DNA from: an uncultured Altererythrobacter sp.
GTDB taxonomy: Bacteria; Pseudomonadota; Alphaproteobacteria; Sphingomonadales; Sphingomonadaceae
NCBI GenBank assembly: GCA_947492235.1
Contig: CANLLZ010000002.1
Location: 868,001 to 932,000, forward strand
Direction: 5' to 3'
Length of the DNA: 64,000 bases
In this document: positions 18,350-26,985 of the stretch, in pieces
Layout of the letters: every line of letters starts with the position of its first letter
How positions within the stretch are numbered: position 1 is the stretch's first letter
The notes under the pieces: generated by a model
The model's database searches: none
What the model saw: only the letters and a program-made list of their open reading frames with translations
What the model was told of the DNA's origin: nothing
Made by a program: the position numbers and the translations under genes

Positions 18350-19612
18350 TCAGGCAGCGGCCGGAACGGGCCTAATCTTCAGGTTTGCTAGCAAATGATG
18401 GTAAACGCTTTGATAACGATGGATGCCCGCATCCCAGTCGTGACGGGCTGCGACATGCTCGTAAGCGCGCTCACGGATCTCATCCCAGTCACTGCGCCGG
18501 GCCGACAGGCTGGCCAGCGCCTGCGCAATCCCCTCCGGATCGTCCGCCGGGAACAGCGTGCCGGTGACACCGTCTTCCATCAATTCGCGGTGTCCGCCTA
18601 CATCGGATGCTGCGACCAGCCGCCGCTGGGCCATGGCTTCGAGAGGCTTTAGCGGGGTGACCAGATCGGTCAGACGGCTACGTTTTCGCGGATAAGCGAG
18701 GATATCGGTCAGCGCGTAATATTTCTCCACCTCCTCATGCGGCACGCGGCCGGTGAAATGGATCGCATCGGCGCACGGGGATGCTGCCGCCTGCGCTTGC
18801 AACGCCTGATTCATCGGCCCGCCGCCGACCATCAGCAGATGCGCCCCGGGCTGGCGCTCGCGGAGCATCGGCATGGCGGCGATCAGATCGTCCAGCCCCT
18901 CATAATCGTAGAAACTGCCGATAAAGCCGATCACCGGACCACCATCGATGCCTAAAGAAGCCGCCAGCGCATCATCGCGCTGCGCCGGTTCGCCGAACAA
19001 TGACAAATCGACCCCGTTGGGCGAAATCCCGATCCGTCCGCCGTCAAAGCCGCGCTCGATCAAATCGTCCCGCAAGCCTGAGCAGATGGTGAAGACCGCA
19101 TCGGCGCGGGCCACCACCCGGTTTTCCAGCGCGCGGGTCATGCGGTATTTCAGCGAACCCTCGCGTCCCTGACCATTGCCGACCGCAGCATCTTCCCAGA
19201 AGGCGCGGATTTCATAAACGACCGGAATGCCCAGCCGTGCGCCCGCCCGCACAGCCGCCATCCCGCACAATGCAGGAGAATGGGCGTGCAGCACATCGGG
19301 ACGCCATTCCTTCGCCAGTTCCTCAATGGCTTTGGCGAGACGGTTGATCTCGCGAATCTCGCTGATTGCCGGAAGCGAGCCGGTATCGCCATCATCGGGC
19401 GTACGGTGGAAAATCAGCCCTTCGGCCTCTTCCTGCATCGGACCTTTCGCGCTGTGCCGCAGGCTGGTGATGCCGCGCACTTCCATTCCGGCGCGTTCCT
19501 GCGCCTTTAAAATGGCGCGCGTGCGAAAGGTGTAGCCGCTGTGCAGGGGCAGCGAATGGTCGAGAACATGCAAGATGCGTGGCTGTGTCGTCATGGGGAG
19601 CGCTTCTGCCAT
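18350..19612 (-). CDS. Glycosyltransferase group 1 (GT4), exosortase-A/PEP-CTERM associated type
   Basis: 420 residues (414 if ATG 19594 is used). The N-terminus RILHVLDHSLPLHSGYTFRT is the hallmark of the GT4 subfamily found with exosortase A/XrtA exopolysaccharide systems. The C-terminal half shows a donor-binding GT-B fold (VIGFIGSFYDYEGLDDLIAA, LMVGGGPMN and the ExxxxE-like TPLKPLEAMAQRRLVAAS). It should add a sugar during exopolysaccharide assembly at the cytoplasmic membrane. It diverges from a small membrane protein and a matching O-ligase gene, but exosortase itself is not in this window. ATG 19612 and 19594 are both plausible; neither has a strong ribosome-binding site. Confidence 0.85.
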   Translation of the reverse strand: MAEALPMTTQPRILHVLDHSLPLHSGYTFRTRAILKAQERAGMEVRGITSLRHSAKGPMQEEAEGLIFHRTPDDGDTGSLPAISEIREINRLAKAIEELAKEWRPDVLHAHSPALCGMAAVRAGARLGIPVVYEIRAFWEDAAVGNGQGREGSLKYRMTRALENRVVARADAVFTICSGLRDDLIERGFDGGRIGISPNGVDLSLFGEPAQRDDALAASLGIDGGPVIGFIGSFYDYEGLDDLIAAMPMLRERQPGAHLLMVGGGPMNQALQAQAAASPCADAIHFTGRVPHEEVEKYYALTDILAYPRKRSRLTDLVTPLKPLEAMAQRRLVAASDVGGHRELMEDGVTGTLFPADDPEGIAQALASLSARRSDWDEIRERAYEHVAARHDWDAGIHRYQSVYHHLLANLKIRPVPAAA

Positions 19613-19715
19613 GGTTTGCTTAACGGCCCGTCAACCCGTCAGTGGTAGCGAACCGGTAACCAAAGGCAGGCCATACCGGCCCGCACTGGTCCGCCGCCGG
19701 AGCACCACGCGCGCC

Positions 19716-19943
19716 ATGATCGACTATTTCGCCCTCGCTTTGACCCATGGGCTGCTGCTCATCGGGCTGCTGCGCGTGCTGACCGATGACACGCTCGACC
19801 ACGAGGATGTGGCGACTTTGGCGGAGACCGATGCGGCTGAGGCGGCGCGTGGCGAGGGCGCAGAGGAAGGTGCCAAGAAACGCGGCCCCAAAAAGCACAG
19901 GCCCGCTCACCGCAACCACAAGACACAGCAGACGGCCCGCTGA
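19716..19943 (+). CDS. Small membrane protein, unknown, upstream of the O-ligase
   Basis: 75 residues, not recognised. One hydrophobic N-terminal segment (MIDYFALALTHGLLLIGLLR) is followed by an acidic stretch (DDTLDHEDVATLAETDAAE) and a strongly basic tail (KKRGPKKHRPAHRNHK). The stop at 19941-19943 is 6 nt from the O-ligase start, so translational coupling is likely and this supports it being real. It could be a small accessory subunit of the exopolysaccharide machinery. Topology (acidic then basic tail) suggests a cytoplasmic C-terminus. Confidence 0.65.
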   Translation: MIDYFALALTHGLLLIGLLRVLTDDTLDHEDVATLAETDAAEAARGEGAEEGAKKRGPKKHRPAHRNHKTQQTAR

Positions 19944-19949
19944 CCGGAT

Positions 19950-21347
19950 ATGCTCGACGCGGCCCTCTTCCTGTTTGTCCTCGGCTTCTTCGCGCTGGGC
20001 GTGCGCCGCCCGTTCGTCTGGGTGCTGGCCTATCTGTATATCGATATTCTCGCGCCGCATAAGATCGGCTGGGGCCTGATGCAGATGTTTCCGTTGTCGC
20101 TGATCGCGTTCTGCGCAGCCTTTGGCGGCTGGCTGCTGACCGATACCAAGAAAGACGTGCGCTTCACATTCCGGCAGGGGCTGCTGCTGTTTTTCATGCT
20201 GTGGTGCTTCTACACCCTGCAAGGCTCGCCCTTCCCGGAAGACGCCTATGCGAAATGGGACTGGGTGTGGAAAGCGATGTTCTTCGCGATCTTCCTGCCC
20301 TTCACCCTGATGACCCGCCTGCGGCTGGAAGCGGCGGCCATGACAATGGTGCTGGCGGTGGGTGCGATCATCATCTCGGCAGGCATGAAAACCGCGACTG
20401 GCGGTGGCGGCTATGCGAGCCTCTATTTCTTCGTGAACGACAATAGCGGCCTGTATGAAAGCTCCACTCTGGCGACGGTGTCCATCGGGATTATCCCGCT
20501 GATCCTGTGGTTCACCAAACACGGGACGATCTTTGCGCCCGACTGGCGGGTGAAGCTGTTCTGTTATGCGCTGGTCTTTGCCTGCCTGCTGATTCCGGTG
20601 GGGACAGAGGCGCGCACCGGTCTGGTCTGTATTGCGGTTTTGCTGGTGCTGGCTCTGCGCGATGTGAAGCGCCGGGCGCTGTTCATGATTGCCGGTGCCT
20701 CGCTGGGCATGATGGCGATCCCGTTCCTGCCGCAAAGCTATTTCGAGCGGATGTCGACCATTGCCAGCCATGACGGTGACCAGTCCGCCTCCACCCGTGT
20801 GGCGGTGTGGGAATGGACGTGGGAATATGTCCAGAACAACCCGCGCGGCGGGGGCTTCGACATCTACCGGGCAAACAAGTTCACGTATCAGCTGCCCCAG
20901 CGCACGGGCGAGGGGAACACAAGGTCGATCGAATACAAGAAGGTGGTCGATGAAGGCCGCGCATTCCATTCCAGCTATTTCGAAGTGCTGGGTGAGCAAG
21001 GCTATCTCGGCTTTGGCGTCTGGGCATGGCTGCAATTGCTCGGCCTGTGGCACATGGAGCGGATCCGCCGGAAATGGCGCAAACGTACCGGCGACGGGGA
21101 GCGCTGGCAGGCGCCGTTCGCTACGGCCCTGCAATATGCGCACGTCATCTATCTGGTGGGTGCGCTGTTCCAGGGCATTGCCTATCAGCCCTTCATCATG
21201 ATGCTGATCGGACTGCAAATCGCGCTGCATGTCTATTGCAAACGGCTTGATTCGCCGGCCAAACGGGGAATCGGGGCCACGCGCGCTCGGCCTGCCTCTG
21301 CCAAGGACAAGCCTGCCGTAGCGGCAGCCGAGCCCGCATTGCGCTAG
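19950..21347 (+). CDS. O-antigen ligase-like / Wzy-type membrane protein, exosortase-A associated
   Basis: 465 residues with about ten membrane segments, and a large periplasmic loop in the C-terminal half containing VAVWEWTWEYVQNNPRGGG and AFHSSYFEVLGEQGYLG, the pattern of Wzy_C/O-ligase proteins. The start (LGVRRPFVWVLAYLYIDIL) matches the putative O-glycosylation ligase subfamily that accompanies exosortase A. Expected role: joining or polymerising glycan units on the periplasmic side of the inner membrane. It follows a small membrane protein by 6 nt and diverges from the GT4 gene. The C-terminal tail (ATRARPASAKDKPAVAAAEP) is low complexity. Confidence 0.85.
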   Translation: MLDAALFLFVLGFFALGVRRPFVWVLAYLYIDILAPHKIGWGLMQMFPLSLIAFCAAFGGWLLTDTKKDVRFTFRQGLLLFFMLWCFYTLQGSPFPEDAYAKWDWVWKAMFFAIFLPFTLMTRLRLEAAAMTMVLAVGAIIISAGMKTATGGGGYASLYFFVNDNSGLYESSTLATVSIGIIPLILWFTKHGTIFAPDWRVKLFCYALVFACLLIPVGTEARTGLVCIAVLLVLALRDVKRRALFMIAGASLGMMAIPFLPQSYFERMSTIASHDGDQSASTRVAVWEWTWEYVQNNPRGGGFDIYRANKFTYQLPQRTGEGNTRSIEYKKVVDEGRAFHSSYFEVLGEQGYLGFGVWAWLQLLGLWHMERIRRKWRKRTGDGERWQAPFATALQYAHVIYLVGALFQGIAYQPFIMMLIGLQIALHVYCKRLDSPAKRGIGATRARPASAKDKPAVAAAEPALR

Positions 21348-21403
21348 GCGCGCTCATCCTGCATGAATGCCCGCAATTGCAGCATTCATATCAGGAGAGG
21401 TAC

Positions 21404-21853
21404 ATGACCCCGCAAGATCTCGCCGCCAAAACAGGCGAAAACCTCGGCTCCAGCGAATGGACCGAGATGACGCAGGAAAAGGTCAACATGTTCGCCGATG
21501 CGACAGGTGACCACCAGTTCATCCATATCGACGAGGAAAAAGCCAAGATGACGCCGTTTGGCGGCACCATCGTTCATGGCTTCATGACCCTGTCGATGAT
21601 TCCGTATCTGGGCGCGAACAGCGACATGCCCAAGATCGATGGCGTGAAGATGGGCGTCAATTACGGCGGCAACAAAACCCGCTTCATCGCACCCGTCCGC
21701 GTCGGCAAACGCATCCGCGGACACTGGAAGCTGCTCGAAATGATCGAGAAGCGCCCCGGCCAGTGGCAGCAGACCGCCGAGATCACCATCGAGATCGAAG
21801 GCGAGGAAAAGCCCGCTTTGATCTGCGAGTGGATCACCCAGTACTTCGTGTAA
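21404..21853 (+). CDS. MaoC family (R)-specific enoyl-CoA hydratase-like protein
   Basis: 149 residues, a single hot-dog domain. The hydratase motif is visible in FADATGDHQFIHIDEEKA followed by FGGTIVHGFMTLSMI; the Asp and His of GDHQFIH are the family catalytic pair. Relatives hydrate 2-enoyl-CoA to (R)-3-hydroxyacyl-CoA, for beta-oxidation side reactions or to supply PHA monomers. ATG 21404 is chosen because AGGAG lies just upstream; the in-frame start at 21377 adds nine unlikely residues. A thiolase gene follows in the same direction after an inverted-repeat spacer, and a PHA depolymerase lies 4 kb on, which suits an acyl-CoA/PHA role. Confidence 0.87.
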   Translation: MTPQDLAAKTGENLGSSEWTEMTQEKVNMFADATGDHQFIHIDEEKAKMTPFGGTIVHGFMTLSMIPYLGANSDMPKIDGVKMGVNYGGNKTRFIAPVRVGKRIRGHWKLLEMIEKRPGQWQQTAEITIEIEGEEKPALICEWITQYFV

Positions 21854-21857
21854 CCAG

Positions 21858-21943
21858 CGTCGTCCCGGCGAAAACCGGGACCGCTTTCCCCAAGGTCGTC
21901 CTTCGCTGAACGAGGCCCCGGCTTTCGCTGGGGTGACGACCCC
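21858..21943. repeat. Complete inverted-repeat (REP-like) unit
   Basis: Two copies of one arm face each other: GTCGTCCCGGCGAAAACCGGG on the left and, inverted, CCCCGGCTTTCGCTGGGGTG ACGAC on the right, with about 30 nt between. Each arm also has its own small hairpin. One arm recurs at 11174-11197. The unit sits between the MaoC and thiolase genes and probably contributes a transcript stem-loop; its origin (RAYT-mobilised REP or other) is not shown here. Confidence 0.6.
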
Positions 21944-21971
21944 TTTGTTTTGAGTTTTCAGGAGCATCACC

Positions 21972-23150
21972 ATGCGCGACGCAGTTATCGTATCCACCGC
22001 CCGTACCGGAATGGGCAAAGCCTATAAGGGCGCTTTCAATTCCACTCCCGGCGCAACTCTGGGCGCCTACGCTCTGGCCCCGGCCATCGAACGCGCCGGT
22101 ATCGAGCCGGGCGAAGTCGACGACGTTCTTTGGGGCTCCGCGCTCCAGCAGGGCACGCAGGCAGGCAATCTCGCGCGCCAAGTCGCGCTGAAGGCCGGCT
22201 GCCCGATTTCGACCAGCGGTATGACCATCGATCGTCAGTGCTCCAGCGGCCTGATGTCGATTGCGACTGCGTCCAAGCAGGTCACGCTCGACCGGATGGA
22301 TATTGTGGCCGCAGGCGGTCAGGAATCGATCAGCCTGGTGCAGACGCCGGAAATGCGTGTCGCCCCCGACAAATCGCTGATGGCGATGCACGGCGCGATC
22401 TACATGCCGATGCTGCAAACCGCGCAGACGGTCGCTGATCGCTATGGCATTACCCGCGAAGCGCAGGACGAATACGGCCTCCAGTCGCAGCAGCGCACCG
22501 CCGCCGCTCAGGAAGCCGGTCTGTTCGACGACGAAATCGTCTCGGTCACCACCACCCACATGGTGAAAGACAAGGAGACGGGCGAAGTCTCCGAGCAGGA
22601 AGTCACCATCGCCAAGGACGAGGGCAACCGTCCCTCGACCACGTTGGAAGGCCTCGCATCGCTTCAGCCGGTCCTCGGCCCCAACACCACGATCACCGCC
22701 GGTAATGCCAGCCAGCTGTCCGATGGTTCTTCGGCTGTTGTGGTAATGGAAGCTGCCGTCGCCGCGAAGAAGGGTCTGACCCCGCTGGGCCGCTATGTTG
22801 GCATGGCTGTGGCCGGCACCGAGCCCGATGAAATGGGCATCGGCCCGGTCTTCGCCATCCCCAAACTGCTCGAGCGTTTCGACCTGTCGATCGACGATAT
22901 CGGCCTGTGGGAACTCAACGAAGCGTTCGCCGTGCAGGTCCTCTATTGCCGTGACAAGCTGGGCATCGATAACGACAAGCTCAACGTCAATGGCGGCTCG
23001 ATCTCCATCGGCCACCCCTACGGCATGACCGGAGCACGCTGCACCGGCCACGCGCTGCTGGAAGGCAAACGCCGTGGCGCGAAATACGCAGTCGTCACCA
23101 TGTGTGTCGGCGGCGGCATGGGCGCAGCGGGCCTGTTCGAGATCTTCTAA
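21972..23150 (+). CDS. Acetyl-CoA C-acyltransferase (thiolase)
   Basis: 392 residues, full length. Catalytic Cys90 lies in IDRQCSSGL, the His motif in [13 protein letters not shown], and the second Cys (Cys378) in [14 protein letters not shown] near the C-terminus. The enzyme cleaves 3-ketoacyl-CoA or condenses acetyl-CoA units. ATG 21972 has GGAG 8 nt upstream. It follows a MaoC-type hydratase and is one of two thiolases in the window; the other (35763-36989) sits in an acyl-CoA degradation operon. Substrate chain length cannot be told, so phaA, atoB and fadA are all left unassigned. Confidence 0.92.
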   Translation: MRDAVIVSTARTGMGKAYKGAFNSTPGATLGAYALAPAIERAGIEPGEVDDVLWGSALQQGTQAGNLARQVALKAGCPISTSGMTIDRQCSSGLMSIATASKQVTLDRMDIVAAGGQESISLVQTPEMRVAPDKSLMAMHGAIYMPMLQTAQTVADRYGITREAQDEYGLQSQQRTAAAQEAGLFDDEIVSVTTTHMVKDKETGEVSEQEVTIAKDEGNRPSTTLEGLASLQPVLGPNTTITAGNASQLSDGSSAVVVMEAAVAAKKGLTPLGRYVGMAVAGTEPDEMGIGPVFAIPKLLERFDLSIDDIGLWELNEAFAVQVLYCRDKLGIDNDKLNVNGGSISIGHPYGMTGARCTGHALLEGKRRGAKYAVVTMCVGGGMGAAGLFEIF

Positions 23151-23268
23151 GCACGCGCTTAACCGATAGATCGCTCGGCCTGATCGACGAGCGGATTGGT
23201 GCATTGGCCCTGCTGGATGTTAGCGTTTTCTTGAACGCAGCATTCAGCAGGGTTTTTTGCGAGGCATT

Positions 23269-24228
23269 ATGATCAGATTTTTCGGATTGATGTTGGCGGC
23301 TCTGGGCTGGGGCATGGCCGCACCTGTTCTTGCCAATCCGCAGCTTGCTGCCATTCCGGGCGCGCGGGCCAATATGGAAGTCCTGGAGACGGAGCGGTTT
23401 CGCGCCGCTGCGTTTTCCTATGACCACGCGGTCACCATTGCTCTGCCAGCGAGCTACGGCGTGTTGCCGGACAAGACCTATCCGGTGCTGTGGGTGCTGG
23501 ACGATCCGCTGATGACCCGGATGGCGGTTTCGACCGTCGATTTGTTGGTGAGCGGCAATATGATGCCGGAAGTCATCGTGATCGGCGTGGGCAGTCCGAG
23601 CGAAGAAGGGCTTGCCGGAGTAGGCAAGCGGATCGTCGAGTTTTCGCCCCCGGGCGAAGGTTTCGGTCCGCCGGGATTGGCGGGCGAAACCATGCGCCAG
23701 ATCGTCCCGCTGCCCGAATATCCGCACCGGGCGGATGAATTTCTCGGCTTCCTGATCGACGAACTGCGCCCGCAATTGGCGCAGCGCTACCGCTTTTCCG
23801 GCGAGCATGTGTTGCACGGGCATTCACTGGGCGGCATGCTGGGTGGCTATGCGCTGTTCAGCCGCCCGGGCGCGTTCGACAAGATGATCCTCGGCAGCCC
23901 GGCCATGGCCAATATCGACGATGCCGTGTTCAAGGCGGAGGGGCGCTTTGCTGCGGAAAACGAAGCGCTGCCTGCCACGCTCTATATCGGCGCAGGCGGG
24001 ACGGAGGGGAATGAGTGGTTCCTTAATGTCGGAAGCATTCTGACCGGCACTTCGCGGTTTGTGGAGCGCCTGCGCCTGAGGGGTTATGAAGGATTGGACC
24101 TGCACAGCCAGTTCTACACTGGCGAAGACCACTACACGGTCGCCCCGCGCGTGATGCTGGATGGCCTGCGCTATCTCTACCGCGAAGAGGCGGCCGAGAT
24201 CGGCTCGACATGGCCGCAGCGTCCATGA
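23269..24228 (+). CDS. Secreted alpha/beta-hydrolase, putative esterase (esterase D/enterochelin esterase-like)
   Basis: 319 residues. A signal peptide (MIRFFGLMLAALGWGMAAPVLA) is followed by an esterase fold: a YPVLWVLDDP strand, MMPEVIVIGVGSP, the nucleophile elbow HGHSLGG with Ser, and the late His in GEDHYTVAPRVM. This family includes ferric-siderophore and S-formylglutathione esterases; the signal peptide points to periplasmic or exported action. ATG 23269 is used because it begins the signal peptide directly. No siderophore gene is nearby, so the substrate is open. Confidence 0.82.
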   Translation: MIRFFGLMLAALGWGMAAPVLANPQLAAIPGARANMEVLETERFRAAAFSYDHAVTIALPASYGVLPDKTYPVLWVLDDPLMTRMAVSTVDLLVSGNMMPEVIVIGVGSPSEEGLAGVGKRIVEFSPPGEGFGPPGLAGETMRQIVPLPEYPHRADEFLGFLIDELRPQLAQRYRFSGEHVLHGHSLGGMLGGYALFSRPGAFDKMILGSPAMANIDDAVFKAEGRFAAENEALPATLYIGAGGTEGNEWFLNVGSILTGTSRFVERLRLRGYEGLDLHSQFYTGEDHYTVAPRVMLDGLRYLYREEAAEIGSTWPQRP

Positions 24229-24316
24229 CCTGCCACTGACGTCAGGGTTCCCCGAGGCGGGCACTTAAGGCTAGAGTGCGTCGGGCGGGTTCACCGCCGT
24301 CTTGGGGGACACTGAC

Positions 24317-24946
24317 ATGAAACGCCTTGCTCTTATTGGCTCGCTCGTCTTCCCTTTGGCAGCTTGCCAGCAGGAGACCGGGATACCGGCTGCAGAACCG
24401 GTCAACGCGCCGGAAGCTGTGGAGGCTGATCAGCCAGACCCCGAAGAAGAGGCTCCCGAAGAAGCTGTGGAGACCGAGGGTAGCGTCACATTCAGCTATT
24501 CGCAGCTCGATTTCGATGCCTGCGATCAGATTGACGCGGCCGAAGAGGGGGAGGGCGAGTGGGCCATCTGGGAATGCCCCGCGGTCGAAGGCGTGCCCTA
24601 TTGGGTGGTGGCAGGCGATGGTCGCTATGATCTGGATGTCGGCGTGGAGGGCGAGTTCGAAACCGTCGGCGCGTTCAACGATATCGCCCCGACGATGGAA
24701 TGGCGCAGTGAAGGCGGCAAACCCTTCGCAGTCATCTTCCGCTATAAAGACGTGTCGATGGAATCCGGCGGTCGCACGGTGCTCGCAGTCGAGAAGGTCG
24801 GCTCAGGCTCAGCGCCCGGTTGCCGGGTTGCGCATATCGCTGGCGAAACCCCCCAAGCGAACGAGCGTGCCCGCGAGATCGCCGATAGCCAGGCACGCAG
24901 CTTCGATTGCGCGTCGGAAATGACATTTATCGGCAACGCGCGCTAG
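24317..24946 (+). CDS. Lipoprotein of unknown function with an acidic linker
   Basis: 209 residues, not recognised. The lipobox FPLAAC ends a short signal peptide and predicts lipidation of the Cys. A Glu/Pro-rich linker (PEEEAPEEAVETEG) leads to a compact domain with four more cysteines (FDACDQ, IWECPA, SAPGCRV, SFDCAS) that could form two disulfides in the periplasm. GGGGGA precedes ATG 24317. It stands between an esterase and a DUF4126 gene, both co-directional, without clear functional links. Confidence 0.75.
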   Translation: MKRLALIGSLVFPLAACQQETGIPAAEPVNAPEAVEADQPDPEEEAPEEAVETEGSVTFSYSQLDFDACDQIDAAEEGEGEWAIWECPAVEGVPYWVVAGDGRYDLDVGVEGEFETVGAFNDIAPTMEWRSEGGKPFAVIFRYKDVSMESGGRTVLAVEKVGSGSAPGCRVAHIAGETPQANERAREIADSQARSFDCASEMTFIGNAR

Positions 24947-24971
24947 GCTGGCTCAAGCAGGAGAGTGGCCC

Positions 24972-25583
24972 ATCGGTATCGTTGAGATCCTCGGGATTGC
25001 GGGCAGCGTCAGTCTGCTGAGCGGTTGGCGGCTGTATCTGACGGTCTTTGCCACCGGGCTGGCGATGCGCAGCGGGCTGGTGCCGCTGCCTGAACAATTG
25101 GAGGCGCTGGCGGTGCTGGCCAACCCCTGGGTGATGGGCGTCGCGGCCTTGGGCGCTTTGGCCGAATTCTTCGCCGACAAGGTAATGTGGCTCGATAGCG
25201 CATGGGACACGGTCCACACGCTGATCCGGCCTGTGGGCGGGGCTTTGCTGGCGCTTGCAGTGGTCGACCCGGGCGATCCTGCAGTGCAGGTGATCGCGTT
25301 TCTGGCTGGCGGCGGCGCGGCGATGGCGGCCCATGCGGGCAAGGCCGGAGCGCGCGGCGTGGTCAATGCCAGCCCTGAACCTGTCAGCAATATCGCGGTA
25401 TCGACGGCAGAGGATGTGGTGACGGCGGGCGCATTGTGGGCGGCGTTCGAATACCCCGCCATCGCTGCGGGGATCGCCGCCGTGGTCGCGGCTTTCAGCC
25501 TTGCGCTGGTATTCGCTGTGCGAAAGGTCTTCCGGAAAGTCTTCGGCCGCAGCGATGCTTCTGGAACAGCGCCGCCCGAATAG
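24972..25583 (+). CDS. DUF4126 family membrane protein, apparently starting at ATC
   Basis: About 203 residues with several hydrophobic helices and the conserved family pattern LLSGWRLY at the N-terminus, LANPWVMGVAALGALAEFFA and ADKVMWLDSAWD. Function of the family is unknown. The reading frame has no ATG, GTG or TTG before ATG 25065, which would remove the first conserved helix (GIVEILGIAGSVSLLSGWRL). An ATC at 24972 sits 8 nt after AGGAG and gives the expected N-terminus. Either ATC is the initiator, as rarely happens, or the base is an error. It ends 3 nt before the convergent phaZ stop. Confidence 0.75.
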   Translation: MGIVEILGIAGSVSLLSGWRLYLTVFATGLAMRSGLVPLPEQLEALAVLANPWVMGVAALGALAEFFADKVMWLDSAWDTVHTLIRPVGGALLALAVVDPGDPAVQVIAFLAGGGAAMAAHAGKAGARGVVNASPEPVSNIAVSTAEDVVTAGALWAAFEYPAIAAGIAAVVAAFSLALVFAVRKVFRKVFGRSDASGTAPPE

Positions 25584-25586
25584 GGC

Positions 25587-26831
25587 TCACCCGTGCGCGG
25601 CGATAAATTCCTCGACTACCGGGGCGATTTTCTCCCGCCATTTGCTGCCGTTGAAGATGCCGTAATGGCCTGCGCCTTCGGCCATGTAATAGCGTTTCTT
25701 CTTCTCTGACAGGCCGCTGGCAAGCTTCAGCGCTGCCTTCGTCTGGCCGAGCCCCGAAATATCGTCCCGCTCGCCTTCGATGGCGAGGATGGCGGTCTGG
25801 TCGATTGCGCCCAGATCCACCAGCTCACCGCGATGGGTGAAGGTGCCGTTGGGCAGCGAGTGTTTCTGGAACACCTCCTCCACCGTCTGCAGGTAAAACT
25901 CGGCGGTCATGTCGCACACCGCGCGATATTCGTCGTAGAAATCCTTCGTCGCCTGCGCGCTTTCCTCGTCGCCCGCCGTCAGATGTTTGAACATCTCGTA
26001 ATGGCTCATCATGTGATTGCTCAGATTCATGCTCATAAAGGCCGAGAGCTGCATGAAGCCGGGATAGACCCGCCGCCCTGCGCCGCGATATTGCATCGGC
26101 ACGCTGGCGATCACCGATTGGCGGAACCATTCGATTGGCTTCTTCATCGCATGATCGTTGACCGTGGTCGGGCTTTCCCGTGTATCGATCGGGCCGCCCA
26201 TCATCGTCAGGGTCTGCGGCGCGGCAGGCGAATTGTTGGCGTTCATCAGCGCGGTTGCGGCAAAGGCCGGGACCGAGGGCTGGCACACCGCCATCATGTG
26301 CGGGCGCTGGCCACCCTTATTGGCGCCTTCGACGCGGATATGCTCGAGGAATTCCATCAGGTAATCGATATAATCGTCGAGATCGAAGCTGCCCTCGTGC
26401 GTCGGTACCAGCTTCGCATCGGCCCAGTCGGTGATGTAGACGATGCAGCTTTGCAGCATGCGCTCGACCGTACCGCGCAGCAACGTGGCATAATGCCCGC
26501 TCATCGGTGCCACGATCAGCATTCGGGGGGAATCTTCGGGCAAACCGGTGTGCCGAAACCGCTTGAGGTCGCCAAACGGGCGGTTCATCACAGTGGCTTC
26601 TTCCACCTTGTGGACTTCGCCGTCTTTTTCGATTTCGGTGATGCCAAAGGCGGGTTTGCCATAACTTGCGGTGGCGTGCGCAACCACGTCGAGCGCATTG
26701 GCGGTCATGCTGCCAATTCCGAGATAGCTCCACGGATTGGCCTGGCTGCTGAGCATTTCCGAGCTGAGCGAGGCCATCGTGCTGACCGAATTCAGCCAGT
26801 TGCGTTGCATTTCATAGGCTTTGTAAAGCAA
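25587..26831 (-). CDS. phaZ: Intracellular polyhydroxyalkanoate depolymerase
   Basis: 414 residues, matching the intracellular short-chain PHA depolymerase family. The nucleophile is Cys183 in AVCQPSVPAF, replacing the usual lipase-box Ser, as in Ralstonia PhaZ1. The acidic residue lies in EGERDDIS and the His in GAGHYGIFNGSKW. It degrades native PHA granules to monomers or oligomers in the cytoplasm. The start is TTG 26831, with GGGG 7 nt upstream; it gives the typical N-terminus MLYKAYEMQR, while the next ATG (26810) would truncate it. A perfect palindrome lies 69 nt upstream and could be its operator. Confidence 0.92.
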   Translation of the reverse strand: MLYKAYEMQRNWLNSVSTMASLSSEMLSSQANPWSYLGIGSMTANALDVVAHATASYGKPAFGITEIEKDGEVHKVEEATVMNRPFGDLKRFRHTGLPEDSPRMLIVAPMSGHYATLLRGTVERMLQSCIVYITDWADAKLVPTHEGSFDLDDYIDYLMEFLEHIRVEGANKGGQRPHMMAVCQPSVPAFAATALMNANNSPAAPQTLTMMGGPIDTRESPTTVNDHAMKKPIEWFRQSVIASVPMQYRGAGRRVYPGFMQLSAFMSMNLSNHMMSHYEMFKHLTAGDEESAQATKDFYDEYRAVCDMTAEFYLQTVEEVFQKHSLPNGTFTHRGELVDLGAIDQTAILAIEGERDDISGLGQTKAALKLASGLSEKKKRYYMAEGAGHYGIFNGSKWREKIAPVVEEFIAAHG

Positions 26832-26899
26832 AATACGTCCCCTGCGGATGCTCTCGCTGGAGCATCATCCTGTCGTTTTATCATGCGCCTTCACGGCTC

Positions 26900-26916
26900 A
26901 TTGTGCAATGCACAAT
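26900..26916. promoter_or_regulatory. Perfect palindrome between phaZ and ABC exporter genes
   Basis: ATTGTGCA-A-TGCACAAT: 8-bp arms around one base, in the 154-nt divergent intergenic region. The core TGCAATGCA resembles TGC/GCA dyads reported for PhaR-type regulators of PHA metabolism. Assignment to PhaR is inference; the dyad itself is certain. Confidence 0.4.
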
Positions 26917-26985
26917 AAAACTACGGCCTAAGGGACGGTGGAATTAAGCGGTCGCAAGGCCTAGATAGCCACACACAGACCGAAC

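Noticed and set aside
19575-19715. N-terminal extension of the small membrane protein gene
   Set aside because: Overlaps the divergent glycosyltransferase start region and adds polar, unconserved residues; ATG 19716 begins the membrane segment.
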